The notes beneath the pieces were generated by a model. It saw only the letters and a program-made list of their open reading frames with translations, was not told the origin of the DNA and ran no database searches. Positions 8,849 through 16,945 of a stretch of DNA of 64,000 nt are shown here, in pieces. The stretch is from Planctomycetota bacterium (GTDB lineage: Bacteria > Planctomycetota > UBA11346). A program made the position numbers and the translations under genes. Within the stretch, counting starts at the first letter, position 1; each line of letters starts with the position of its first letter. The stretch is taken from positions 42,151 to 106,150 of the forward strand of contig JACDEI010000013.1 in the NCBI GenBank assembly GCA_013816485.1, given 5' to 3'.

Positions 8849-9574
8849 ATGATCCGCTTCCTCGTCAAAACGGTGATCATCGTCGCTGTGGTGGTGTTCG
8901 TCCTGCCGTTCGTGGCCATCGTCGGCCTGGGCCTATTCACGGGCGCCAAGGACAGCGCCGCGGATGGCGGCGGTGATCCGGGCAAGGTGATCTACGACGA
9001 CATGAACCGGATGATCGGCAGCTACAACGGTGTCGACGGCTTCGGCAACACGCCGGAGGCGCGGGCGATCGCGCAACGTTTCGCCATGGCGATGAAGGAG
9101 ATCCGCAGCGAAGCCTTCACCAAGGGCAAGGACGGCGCGGTGTCGCTGTCGCAGGGACATTTCATCACCTATTGCCACGGCGATGACAAGTCGTTCGTCC
9201 TGCTGTGCCATGTGCCGGAGTTCCGGCGTTTCCAGGACGATGCCAAAGCGGCGCTGATGGGGATCGCCTGGAACGTCGCGCAGAGCGCGACCGCCACGCC
9301 GGACGAGAAACCGCGCACGCTGGTGATCGGACTGCGGGGCGTCGCGCTCTACTACCAGTTCTGGTCCGGTACGACGACCGGTAAACCCGCGCAGAAACTC
9401 GACAGCAGCGACGGGAAGAAGGTGGTCTACCGGGTGCTGGCTCCACCGGCCAGACCAGCACCAGTGACAGCGCCGCCGGCAGCGACCCCAGCGCCCGCGT
9501 CGGAACCCGTTCCGACAGCGGTCGAGGCCAAGCCAACCGGCTGGCGCTTGCACCTCCGTCCGGCCGTCGGCTGA
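8849..9574 (+). CDS. Membrane-anchored protein of unknown function
   Basis: The protein has 241 residues. One N-terminal membrane helix (TVIIVAVVVFVLPFVAIVG) is followed by a periplasmic or external domain of about 165 residues. It ends in a proline- and alanine-rich tail (about 200-225) and a short basic segment. The ATG at 8849 has GGAGAG 5-10 bases upstream and puts the helix at the N-terminus. No family is recognised. Two cysteines (ITYCHGDD and VLLCHVPE) could form a disulphide. It stands alone between intergenic repeats and a convergent gene. Confidence 0.65.
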   Translation: MIRFLVKTVIIVAVVVFVLPFVAIVGLGLFTGAKDSAADGGGDPGKVIYDDMNRMIGSYNGVDGFGNTPEARAIAQRFAMAMKEIRSEAFTKGKDGAVSLSQGHFITYCHGDDKSFVLLCHVPEFRRFQDDAKAALMGIAWNVAQSATATPDEKPRTLVIGLRGVALYYQFWSGTTTGKPAQKLDSSDGKKVVYRVLAPPARPAPVTAPPAATPAPASEPVPTAVEAKPTGWRLHLRPAVG

Positions 9575-9576
9575 GG

Positions 9577-9861
9577 TCAGGTTGGCGTCTGGGCGGGTTC
9601 TGCGGCGGGTTCTGCGGCGGGTTTGGGCCTGCGTACCAGGGTGAAGATGCCGAGCAGTTCGATCAGTCCACCGACCGCACCGGCGATGATCAGGCCGATG
9701 ATGATCTGCTGTGGCGTCGCGGTGATTTCCTGACCGACGATCACCACCGTCACCGGATCGGGGCCTTCCAACTGGGTCTGATTGGCGAGGTAGACGTAGA
9801 CCGCCATCGCCATGATCGCGAGGCCGGTGATCATGCGGATGAGGCCGGAGATGATGCGCAT
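9577..9861 (-). CDS. Small protein with two membrane helices
   Basis: The protein has 94 residues from the ATG at 9861; an ATG at 9885 in the same frame is possible. The first helix is about residues 4-26 (LIRMITGLAIMAMAVYVYL) and the second about 50-75 (IIIGLIIAGAVGGLIELLGI). The tail contains a repeated PAAE unit. The stop is 2 bp from that of the preceding convergent gene. No family is recognised. Confidence 0.55.
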   Translation of the reverse strand: MRIISGLIRMITGLAIMAMAVYVYLANQTQLEGPDPVTVVIVGQEITATPQQIIIGLIIAGAVGGLIELLGIFTLVRRPKPAAEPAAEPAQTPT

Positions 9862-9937
9862 GGGAGTTTCCGTGGTTCGCGCCATCCTGCCGGGTTGATC
9901 CGCGAGGACAAGAAACGCCTGAGATGGTCGAGGATGC

Positions 9938-9966
9938 GCGTAGGATGCGCGTAGGATGCGCGTTGG
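9938..9966 (+). repeat. Short tandem repeat AGGATGCGCGT
   Basis: Three adjacent copies of an 11-base unit lie between the two divergent genes. The unit has no palindrome. It may be random slippage; no function is proposed. Confidence 0.6.
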
Positions 9967-10087
9967 CGAAGTGTTCTTCCGATCGCGGTGGTTCAGCGCG
10001 GTGGACGGGATGCGTCCAGAACCACGATCACCCCGCTTGCCGACGCCACTCGTCAGCCGACCATCTGCGCCGTCGGAGGAACGCGCC

Positions 10088-10390
10088 ATGTTCGTGGTTT
10101 GGGTCGATATCCAGGTGAAGCCAGAGCACGTCGAGGCGTTCATCTGTGCGAGCGCAGACAATCACCGCAACACCATCCAGGAACCCGGCAACCGCCGCTT
10201 CGACGTGCTGCGCCTCAACGACCTACCGACACACTTCCGACTCTACGAGGTCTACGTCGACGAGGCGGCGTTCAAAGCGCACCAGCAGACCGCGCACTAC
10301 TTCCGCTGGCGCGACACGGTGGAGCCATTCATGGCGGTGAAACGTTCGGCGGAGAAGTTGACGTCAGTGTTTCCTGAACCGTGGGCGTAG
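10088..10390 (+). CDS. Antibiotic-biosynthesis-monooxygenase (ABM) domain protein
   Basis: This 100-residue protein has the ABM dimeric ferredoxin-like fold seen in YgiN quinol monooxygenase and LsrG. Typical features are VDIQVKPEHVEAFICASADN at the N-terminus, EPGNRRFDVLR in the middle, and YEVYVDEAAFKAHQQTAHY with the conserved His pair. The ATG at 10088 is supported by GGAGGA 8-10 bases upstream. Exact substrates of such stand-alone proteins are usually unknown. The next gene's proposed start overlaps the end of this gene by 10 bp. Confidence 0.82.
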   Translation: MFVVWVDIQVKPEHVEAFICASADNHRNTIQEPGNRRFDVLRLNDLPTHFRLYEVYVDEAAFKAHQQTAHYFRWRDTVEPFMAVKRSAEKLTSVFPEPWA

Positions 10391-11817
10391 AGCCGCGTCC
10401 GGAGTCCGGAGTCCGGAGTCCGGAGTCACCAGACCGTTCGCTTATCGAGGCCCCGGACCCCGGACCCCGGACCCCGGACCTTGGCTCCGCCCCGATCGAC
10501 CGCATCGTCGCACCATTCGGCGCGCGTCGCCTCGTCGCCGGTCGCCGTGGCATGGGCTGGTTGCTGACCGAGGTCGCTCCGGCGCAATTGTGGAGCAGCC
10601 TTACCGGTGCGTTGTGGCTCGACGGTTACAACCTGGTGTTGTTCCTCACCCTGCTGGGTGCGACGGTGGGGGACCTCGCGTGGCTGCCGGTGGTCAACTA
10701 TGCCGGTATCGCGTTGCATGTGGCGGTGGTGGCGTTGTGGCCGATCACCGGCGACGCCAAACGCGTGTGCGTGGTCAACACCATCATCGCACGATCCATG
10801 TGGCTGGGCGTGGTGGTGTGGCCGCTCATCGCCTGGTGGCTGGGATTGGGCACCGGCGCGGTGCTGGCCGGTGTGTTCGTGGCGATCTTCCTCACCGCGA
10901 TGTTCGGCAACGTCGGGGTCGCGGCCTTCATGACCTACACCGCGGCGGTGGTGCCGCGCGAAGAACGCGGGCGTTTTTTCATGTGGCGCAACCTCTTTGC
11001 GTTTGGTGCGGTGAACCTCGCGCTGCAAGTCGTGGCATGGGCGTGGCCGGTGCCGGGGGAGGGCTCCAGCACGGCGGGAATCAACGCGGAACTGTGGTGG
11101 CTCATGGGCCTGTTCGCGGTGGCGGTGGTAGTGGTGCAGCTCGGTACGCTGATGCTGGCGTGGGGGCCGGCGATGCCGCCGCGTCACGACGATCACCTGC
11201 CGCGTCCGCCGCTGCGCGACGCGCTGCGCGCGGTGCCGGAGTTCCGCCGTTTCATGGTCATTGGGGCGCTCAACACCGCCGCCTTCGCCTGCCTGCTGCC
11301 GTACGTGCCGCGGCTGCTCAATCACCTGGGGATGGACGGCAAACATTTCGCCCTGCTCCAGGGCAATGTGCAACTGCCGCTCATGCTGCTGGGCATCGTC
11401 ATCGCGGGCATTGCCCTGCGGCGCATCGGCGGTGCATCGCTGTTGCGCTGGATGCTGGTGGTGTCGTTCATCGGCGATGCCGTGGTGCTGCTGCTGACGT
11501 CGGCCAACCTCGGGTGGTTGGCGCTGGTGTGCCTGGGGCTGATGGGCCTTGGGCGCGGACTGGCGTCCATCGCCTGGATCGGTCGAGTGCAGGAGCTGGC
11601 ACCCAACCACGATACGCGTTTCCCCATGATCCATATCGCAGCGAATGGCGCGGCGGGTGTGGTCGCCGGCCTGGGACTGATGCTGGTGATGCCGTGGCTC
11701 GACGCCCGTCATGTGGCGGATCCGTTGTTGATCGATCCGGCGTGGGCAGCGGTGTGTGCCGGTGTGTTCATCCGCTTGGTGAGTGTGGCCTTGGCCCTGT
11801 GGCCCGTGCGACGCTAA
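10381..11817 (+). CDS. MFS-type permease with repeat-encoded N-terminus
   Basis: With the GTG at 10381 the protein has 478 residues and about 12 hydrophobic helices (e.g. LWLDGYNLVLFLTLLGATVG, LVCLGLMGLGRGLASIAWIG). This fits an inner-membrane major-facilitator permease; the substrate is not evident. Residues 5-34 are encoded by an inverted array of 7-bp repeats, read as PESGVRSPES and then DPGPRTPD. Sequence after the repeat but before the first helix (APIDRIVAPFGARRLVAGRR) still looks like protein, so the true start is probably upstream of the ATG at 10552. The first codons overlap the end of the monooxygenase gene. Confidence 0.72.
   Translation: MGVEPRPESGVRSPESPDRSLIEAPDPGPRTPDLGSAPIDRIVAPFGARRLVAGRRGMGWLLTEVAPAQLWSSLTGALWLDGYNLVLFLTLLGATVGDLAWLPVVNYAGIALHVAVVALWPITGDAKRVCVVNTIIARSMWLGVVVWPLIAWWLGLGTGAVLAGVFVAIFLTAMFGNVGVAAFMTYTAAVVPREERGRFFMWRNLFAFGAVNLALQVVAWAWPVPGEGSSTAGINAELWWLMGLFAVAVVVVQLGTLMLAWGPAMPPRHDDHLPRPPLRDALRAVPEFRRFMVIGALNTAAFACLLPYVPRLLNHLGMDGKHFALLQGNVQLPLMLLGIVIAGIALRRIGGASLLRWMLVVSFIGDAVVLLLTSANLGWLALVCLGLMGLGRGLASIAWIGRVQELAPNHDTRFPMIHIAANGAAGVVAGLGLMLVMPWLDARHVADPLLIDPAWAAVCAGVFIRLVSVALALWPVRR
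10396..10482. repeat. Heptamer inverted repeat, copy A
   Basis: The left arm (10396-10427) is four units of TCCGGAG and the right arm (10450-10482) is four units of CCCCGGA, with a 22-base spacer. The arms are reverse complements except for one A/C mismatch per unit. The element lies within the first codons of the MFS gene and is read through without a stop. Confidence 0.9.
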
Positions 11818-11865
11818 GGCCACCGGTGCGCCCGTGCTTGTGTCGCTGCATTCACTCCCAGATTT

Positions 11866-13200
11866 ATGAGCCGGAGCACCAGCCATCGCATGACTGCCAA
11901 GACCGTACCGACCCAGCAGGCGACCATTCCGGTGGTGCTGATGCTCACCCTGCATCCCGACGAACGGGAAATGGAGAAGGAGCGCGAGGCAGAGATGCAC
12001 AGCCTGCTCGACACCGCTGGGCGCACGGTGGTCGGCACCCTGGTGCAACATGTGCAGAAGCCGTCCCCAGGAACCTACATCGGTTCCGGCAAGGTGGCCG
12101 AACTGAAGGAGCTGGCGGTTACCTGTGGTGCCCAGCAGGTGGTGTTCGATGTGCGGCTGCAACCGCGTCAGCAGCGCAACCTAGAAGAGGCGATCGAATG
12201 CGCGGTGCTCGATTACGATGAGCTGATCCTCGACATCTTCGCTCGCAACGCGCGCACCAACCAAGCGATGATGGCGGTCGAGCTGGCGCAGGCCGAGTAC
12301 GACAAGGCGCGCCTCAAGCGCATGTGGACCCACCTTGATCGTCAGAGCGTCGGTGGATCGAGCGGCTCGGGTTCCGGCTTCAAGGCCGGCACCGGTGAGA
12401 AGCAGATCGAGATGGACCGTCGCCAGGTGCGCAAGCGCATCCAGGATTTGCGCGGTCGTCTAAAGGACATCGCGGCCCGCAAAGACCGCGCGGTCCAGAC
12501 GCGCCATGAAGCATTCAACATCGCGCTGGTGGGCTACACCAACGCCGGCAAGAGCACCTTGATGAACGCGCTGACCAACGCCGAAGTGCTCGCGCAGGAC
12601 CGCCTGTTCGCCACCCTCGACACGCGCACGGCGCAGCTGTTCCTTGATCGGCACCACAACGTGGTGTTGTCGGACACCGTCGGATTCATCCGTAAATTGC
12701 CGCCGACGCTGATCGCCAGCTTCCATGCCACGCTCGCTGAAGTGCGCGAAGCCGACCTGCTGTTGCACGTGATCGACTCGTCGAGCGCGGTGATGGAACA
12801 GCAGATCGACGCGGTGGAAGAGGTGCTGAAGACCATCAAGGCCGATGAGGTCCCGGTGGTGATGGTGTTCAACAAGGTCGATATCGCCTACAGCAAGACC
12901 ATCCTGTTGGCCTTCCGTCGTCGCTACAAGGAATCGGTGGCGATCAGTGCGCTCAATGGCACCGGCCTCGATCAACTCAAAGAAGTCATCCGCGCGCACA
13001 TCGATCGGCGTTCAAAGACCGTGACCGTGCGTTTCCCGGTGACCGATGGCGCGCTCGATGCGTTCGTGCGCAGCCGGGCGGCGGTGCAGGAGGAGCGTTA
13101 CGAGGATGACGATGCGGTGCTGACCATCGTCGCGGATGAACGGTTGATGGCCGAACTGTCGGCGAATCCCAATCTGGTGCTGGCGGTCGTGACCAAGTGA
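11866..13200 (+). CDS. hflX: GTPase HflX
   Basis: HflX is a ribosome-associated GTPase that splits stalled or hibernating ribosomes. The 444-residue protein has the N-terminal HflX domain (PGTYIGSGKVAELKELA near 65-81), then a basic coiled region. The GTPase domain starts near residue 220, with G1 at GYTNAGKSTLMNAL, G3 at DTVGFIRKLP and G4 at NKVD. Length and order are normal. The start could be 11866 or the ATG at 11890; neither has a strong ribosome binding site. Confidence 0.94.
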   Translation: MSRSTSHRMTAKTVPTQQATIPVVLMLTLHPDEREMEKEREAEMHSLLDTAGRTVVGTLVQHVQKPSPGTYIGSGKVAELKELAVTCGAQQVVFDVRLQPRQQRNLEEAIECAVLDYDELILDIFARNARTNQAMMAVELAQAEYDKARLKRMWTHLDRQSVGGSSGSGSGFKAGTGEKQIEMDRRQVRKRIQDLRGRLKDIAARKDRAVQTRHEAFNIALVGYTNAGKSTLMNALTNAEVLAQDRLFATLDTRTAQLFLDRHHNVVLSDTVGFIRKLPPTLIASFHATLAEVREADLLLHVIDSSSAVMEQQIDAVEEVLKTIKADEVPVVMVFNKVDIAYSKTILLAFRRRYKESVAISALNGTGLDQLKEVIRAHIDRRSKTVTVRFPVTDGALDAFVRSRAAVQEERYEDDDAVLTIVADERLMAELSANPNLVLAVVTK

Positions 13201-13239
13201 CGGCTGGCCGGGCTCCGCGTCCGGGGATGCCGCCTTCGC

Positions 13240-13830
13240 TCAGGGTCTGAAGCCGTCGTCGCGTTCTTCCCAGAGGTCGTCGTTCTCCCAGGCCTGCGCC
13301 TGGGTGGACATGCTGACACCCTTGCTGATATCGACCTTCTCCAGCGAGAACCCCTGGTAGACCAGCACCGGACGGCCCTTGGGCTTGCCAAAGCTGCCAG
13401 GCGGGAAGCGCCAGCCCTTGATGGTGAAGAAGGCCTCACTCGGGGTGGTGCCGATCCACAGCTTGCTGATCGGTTCGCCATCGCGTTCGCTGATGACCGT
13501 GGCGCGGACCATCAGTTGGTTTTCATCGACATCATCGGGATACTTGGATTTCCACGGCGGCTTGCTGCTGTAGATCTGAAAGGGGCTGGGATCGTTCGAA
13601 CTGCGACCACCACGAGGATTGTAGAAGACGATCCACTCGAACTCGGTGGCCAGGCTTTCCTTGGTATAACCCTGCTTCTCATGATCACGGGCGATCGCCT
13701 CGACATCGACGTTCTGCCAGCGCCACATCGGTAGCACCCAGGGCAAGGCGAACCAAGTGGCGATGAGGATGGGGATCAACACCACGATGGTGGCGATTTT
13801 GCTGGTACTGGTGTTCGTGCCGCTGGCCAT
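13240..13830 (-). CDS. Single-helix membrane protein of unknown function
   Basis: The protein has 196 residues from the ATG at 13830; starts at 13845 or 13860 are possible. One N-terminal membrane helix (IATIVVLIPILIATWFALPWV) is followed by a soluble domain rich in charged and aromatic residues, including FYNPRGGRSSNDPSPFQIYS and SKLWIGTTPSEAFFTIKGW. No family is recognised. It is convergent with hflX, with about 40 bp between the stops. Confidence 0.65.
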   Translation of the reverse strand: MASGTNTSTSKIATIVVLIPILIATWFALPWVLPMWRWQNVDVEAIARDHEKQGYTKESLATEFEWIVFYNPRGGRSSNDPSPFQIYSSKPPWKSKYPDDVDENQLMVRATVISERDGEPISKLWIGTTPSEAFFTIKGWRFPPGSFGKPKGRPVLVYQGFSLEKVDISKGVSMSTQAQAWENDDLWEERDDGFRP

Positions 13831-14045
13831 GTGGGAGACTATCATGGCCTGGGTCGGCACGACAAGGGAATGGTCGGTAGACGTCTGTGCTGTGCACGCA
13901 CCGCTTCAGGTGTTGCGCAGTGGCGACCACGGGGATTCCGCCGTCCGCGTCGCGGGGCAGACGGTGAAAAATCCTACCGGCAGGAGTCAAGCTTGGTGTG
14001 GAACCCTGACCCTCCCCAGCAGAGTGCAGGGCAGGAGCAACCGCC

Positions 14046-14909
14046 ATGAGTTCCAGCATCACCGCTGCGTCGGGTTCCACCCTGCTGCCTGCTGCCGTCG
14101 CTGCCGATCTGCACGAGCACCATCCAGTGACTGCCGACCAGTGCGCGCGTTACCGCCGACAGGGATTCATCAAGCTCAAGGATGTGTTGTCCGCGGCGAC
14201 CCTGCACAGCGCTGGTGCAGCGATCAGTGCCGAGGTCGCGCGCCGCAGCCGCGACGTGCGCCCGATGGCCTCGCGCAGCACCTACGAAAAGGCCTTCCTC
14301 CAGGTGATGAACCTGTGGTGCGACGATCCCATCGCTCGGGCCTTCACTTTCAGCCGCAAGCTGGCGCGGCTCGCTGGCGAACTGATGGGGGTCGACGGGG
14401 TACGGCTCTACCACGACCAGGCACTCTACAAAGAACCCGGCGGCGGCATCACCCCATGGCACTGTGATCAGCAGTACTGGCCGCTCGCGACCGACCACAC
14501 CATCACCGTGTGGGTGCCGCTCCAGGCGGTGCCGTTGCCGATGGGCCCCCTGGCGTTCAGCGACAGCAGCCACCGCACCGATTTCGGTCGTGCCCTGGAG
14601 ATCAGCGACGACAGCGAACACGAGGTCGCGCGCCGCCTGACGCTGGCCGATTTGCCGGTGGACGAGGGAGCCTTCGCGCTGGGCGAGGTCAGCTTCCACT
14701 CGGGTTGGACCTTTCATCGTGCGGGTGCCAACCGTTCGTCAGACATGCGGGCGGTGATGACGATGATCTACTTCGCCGATGGCACCCGCTTGGCCGAGCC
14801 GGCGAACCGCAACCAGCAGCGCGACCGCGACACCTGGATGCCCGGTTCGCGAGTCGGCGAAGCGGTGGCGACTGAGCTCAACCCGTTGCTCTGGTCGCGT
14901 GGCGATTGA
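14046..14909 (+). CDS. Phytanoyl-CoA dioxygenase (PhyH) family Fe(II)/2-oxoglutarate enzyme
   Basis: The protein has 287 residues. The iron-binding facial triad is visible: WHCDQ gives the HxD pair near residue 139-141, and the distal His lies in TFHRAGANRSS near 223. The N-terminal YRRQGFIKLKDVLS segment and LYHDQALYKEPGGGITPWH are typical of PhyH hydroxylases. The ATG has AGGAG about 8 bases upstream. The family hydroxylates small molecules in the cytoplasm; the substrate cannot be inferred. Confidence 0.85.
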   Translation: MSSSITAASGSTLLPAAVAADLHEHHPVTADQCARYRRQGFIKLKDVLSAATLHSAGAAISAEVARRSRDVRPMASRSTYEKAFLQVMNLWCDDPIARAFTFSRKLARLAGELMGVDGVRLYHDQALYKEPGGGITPWHCDQQYWPLATDHTITVWVPLQAVPLPMGPLAFSDSSHRTDFGRALEISDDSEHEVARRLTLADLPVDEGAFALGEVSFHSGWTFHRAGANRSSDMRAVMTMIYFADGTRLAEPANRNQQRDRDTWMPGSRVGEAVATELNPLLWSRGD

Positions 14910-14983
14910 ACCGCCCACGCAGCGGCTGACAGCCGCACATCCGGCCTCTTGGTAGGCCGGCGCATGCGGGCAGCATCACGCCG

Positions 14984-15187
14984 ATGCCAGCCGCCGAGCA
15001 CGACAGCCTCTGTGAGATCCAACGGCTCTACGATCTTGGGCGGTTTCCGCAGGCCCATGCCCTGGGCCAGGAGCACTTCGGTGCGCTCGACCACTGGCCG
15101 GGATCACGCGGTGGGGTGTTGGTCGGTCGACTGACCAACCAGTTGGGATCGTCGAACCTCTCCCAGCGCCAGCACCTGCGCACTCAG
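14984..15187 (+). pseudogene. Truncated N-terminal fragment of a TPR-like protein
   Basis: From the ATG at 14984 about 66 codons read as convincing protein (LYDLGRFPQAHALGQEHFG, WPGSRGGVLVGRLTNQLG, QRQHLR). This resembles the N-terminal repeat-like region of larger TPR proteins. The frame then runs into sequence antisense to galE, whose stop codon is at 15188-15190. The most likely explanation is a gene cut by a rearrangement beside galE. No ribosome binding site is evident and the full-length parent is not in this window. Confidence 0.5.
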
Positions 15188-16207
15188 TCAGCGCTGAGCG
15201 AAGCCGTCGGGATTCTGCTGCTGCCAACGCCAGCCATCGGCACACATGGTGGCGAGGTCGCGTGTCGCCTTCCAACCGAGCAGGCGCGCGGCCCGCGTGG
15301 GGTCGGCGTAACAGGTGGCGATGTCCCCAGGGCGACGGGGGCCGATCTGATAGGGAATCTTCCGGCCCGACGTGTGTTCCAGGGCGGCGACCATCTGCAA
15401 AACCGAATACCCCTGGCCGGTACCGAGATTGATCGGCATTGCGCCGTCCAAGGTGTCGAGCCGGTCGAGCGCCGCGAGGTGACCGAGTGCGAGATCGACC
15501 ACGTGCAGGTAGTCGCGCACGCCGGTGCCGTCAGTGGTCGGCCAGTCGTTGCCATGGATGGTCAGGTGCGGGCGTTTTCCCACCGCGACCTGAAGCAGGT
15601 ACGGCATGAGGTTGTTGGGAATGCCTTGCGGGTCTTCGCCGATCTGGCCGCTCGCATGCGCACCGATGGGATTGAAATAGCGCAGCAGGGCGATCTTCCA
15701 GCCGGGTTCGGCCTGCGCCAGATCGCTGCAGATCTGCTCCATCATCAGTTTGGTCTGGCCGTAGGGATTGGTCGCCATCAACCGGCAATCCTCGGTCAAC
15801 GGCACGCGTTCGGGATCGCCGTAGACCGTCGCCGAGGATGAGAACACCAGGCGTCGGCAGCCGGCGGCCTGCATGCAGGCGAGCAGGTGGATGGTGCCGG
15901 TGAGGTTATTGTGGTAGTAGCGCAGCGGTTGGCTGACCGATTCGCCGACCGCTTTCAGTGCAGCGAAGTGAATCACCGCAGTCGGACGATGCGCAGCGAA
16001 GAGTTTCGTCAGGCCATCACGGTCGAGCAGGTCGAGTTGGTGGAACAGCGGCTGCTTCCCGCACAGGCGCTCGACCCGCCGCAGCGCCTCGACGTTGCTG
16101 TTGCAGAGATTGTCGACCACCACCACCTGATGACCGGCGTTCAGCAGTTCGACGCAGGTGTGGGAACCGATGTAGCCGGCGCCGCCGGTGACGAGGATGG
16201 TGGGCAT
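15188..16207 (-). CDS. galE: UDP-glucose 4-epimerase
   Basis: GalE interconverts UDP-glucose and UDP-galactose, supplying galactose for surface glycans. The 339-residue protein has the NAD-binding motif VTGGAGYIGSH near residues 5-15. The catalytic Ser and Tyr/Lys are in FSSSATVYG and NPYGQTK. Typical C-terminal segments are VRDYLHVVDLA and NLGTGQGYSVLQ. The ATG at 16207 is chosen; a GTG two codons upstream at 16213 is possible. It is monocistronic here, between a truncated gene and the DNA glycosylase. Confidence 0.95.
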   Translation of the reverse strand: MPTILVTGGAGYIGSHTCVELLNAGHQVVVVDNLCNSNVEALRRVERLCGKQPLFHQLDLLDRDGLTKLFAAHRPTAVIHFAALKAVGESVSQPLRYYHNNLTGTIHLLACMQAAGCRRLVFSSSATVYGDPERVPLTEDCRLMATNPYGQTKLMMEQICSDLAQAEPGWKIALLRYFNPIGAHASGQIGEDPQGIPNNLMPYLLQVAVGKRPHLTIHGNDWPTTDGTGVRDYLHVVDLALGHLAALDRLDTLDGAMPINLGTGQGYSVLQMVAALEHTSGRKIPYQIGPRRPGDIATCYADPTRAARLLGWKATRDLATMCADGWRWQQQNPDGFAQR

Positions 16208-16328
16208 TTTCACAGCCAGGGGTTAGGGACCAGGGATCGGGGTACTGCTAGCGTGTGCCCATGGTCGCAGGCGCGCAACGTCTGAGAAAATCCCGTGCGT
16301 GGTGCCGGCCCCAGGAATGACGCAGAGA

Positions 16329-16934
16329 TCAGAGACGGTTTGCCACCACCGGGAATCCGTCCTCCCACCAACGCCAGGGTTTCTCCGCCCAGCCCGGACC
16401 GGCGTAGGCCACGCCGACGCGAGGCCCGCGGCGGCGGCGCTTCACCGGCACCAGCGGTGGCAGCAGATGGAGGTCGCCGTGGTCGAGGTGTTGTCCGTTA
16501 TGGGAACGATGCAGGCCGAGTAGCTTGGCGACCTTCCCTGGACCGTTGCTGGCGCGCGGATCGATCCCAGGGAGCTCGATCGAGCGGATGAGCACCGCCG
16601 AGGGCACATCGACGTCATCGCACACTAGGTTAAGCATCCAGTGCATGCCGTAACACAGGTAGACGTAGAGCGTGCCGGCCCGGGCATAGAGCCCGGCGCT
16701 GCGGGGGGTGCGTCCCTTGCTCGCGTGGCAGGCACGATCGCGCTCGCCGTGATAGGCCTCAGTCTCGGTGATGCGCGCGACGTGTGGCCCGATGGCGAGG
16801 CGCCACCCCAGCAGCTCCGGGGCGACGCGCGGTGCGGGACGGGCGAGGAAACGGACGGGGTCGTGCACGGGCGTGGTTGTGCGTCGTCGTGCGCAGGCGC
16901 CAACCGTCGGCTTGGGTGGTCTTCCACCCAGCAT
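16329..16934 (-). CDS. DNA-3-methyladenine glycosylase (AAG/MPG family)
   Basis: This base-excision repair enzyme removes alkylated purines. The 201-residue protein shows PELLGWRLAIG, then the catalytic Glu region ARITETEAYHGERDRACHA. YVYLCYGMHWMLNLV (DNA-binding loop and hydrophobic core) and ASNGPGKVAKLLG follow. The length is normal. The ATG at 16934 is only 11 bp from the divergent peptidase start, leaving little room for promoters; a GTG at 16868 would give the more usual short N-terminus. Confidence 0.9.
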   Translation of the reverse strand: MLGGRPPKPTVGACARRRTTTPVHDPVRFLARPAPRVAPELLGWRLAIGPHVARITETEAYHGERDRACHASKGRTPRSAGLYARAGTLYVYLCYGMHWMLNLVCDDVDVPSAVLIRSIELPGIDPRASNGPGKVAKLLGLHRSHNGQHLDHGDLHLLPPLVPVKRRRRGPRVGVAYAGPGWAEKPWRWWEDGFPVVANRL

Positions 16935-16945
16935 ACCGTGCTGCC

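Noticed and set aside
10396..10482. CRISPR array, because of repeated units
   Set aside because: The unit is 7 bp in direct tandem without spacers, and the arms are inverted; there are no cas genes in the window.
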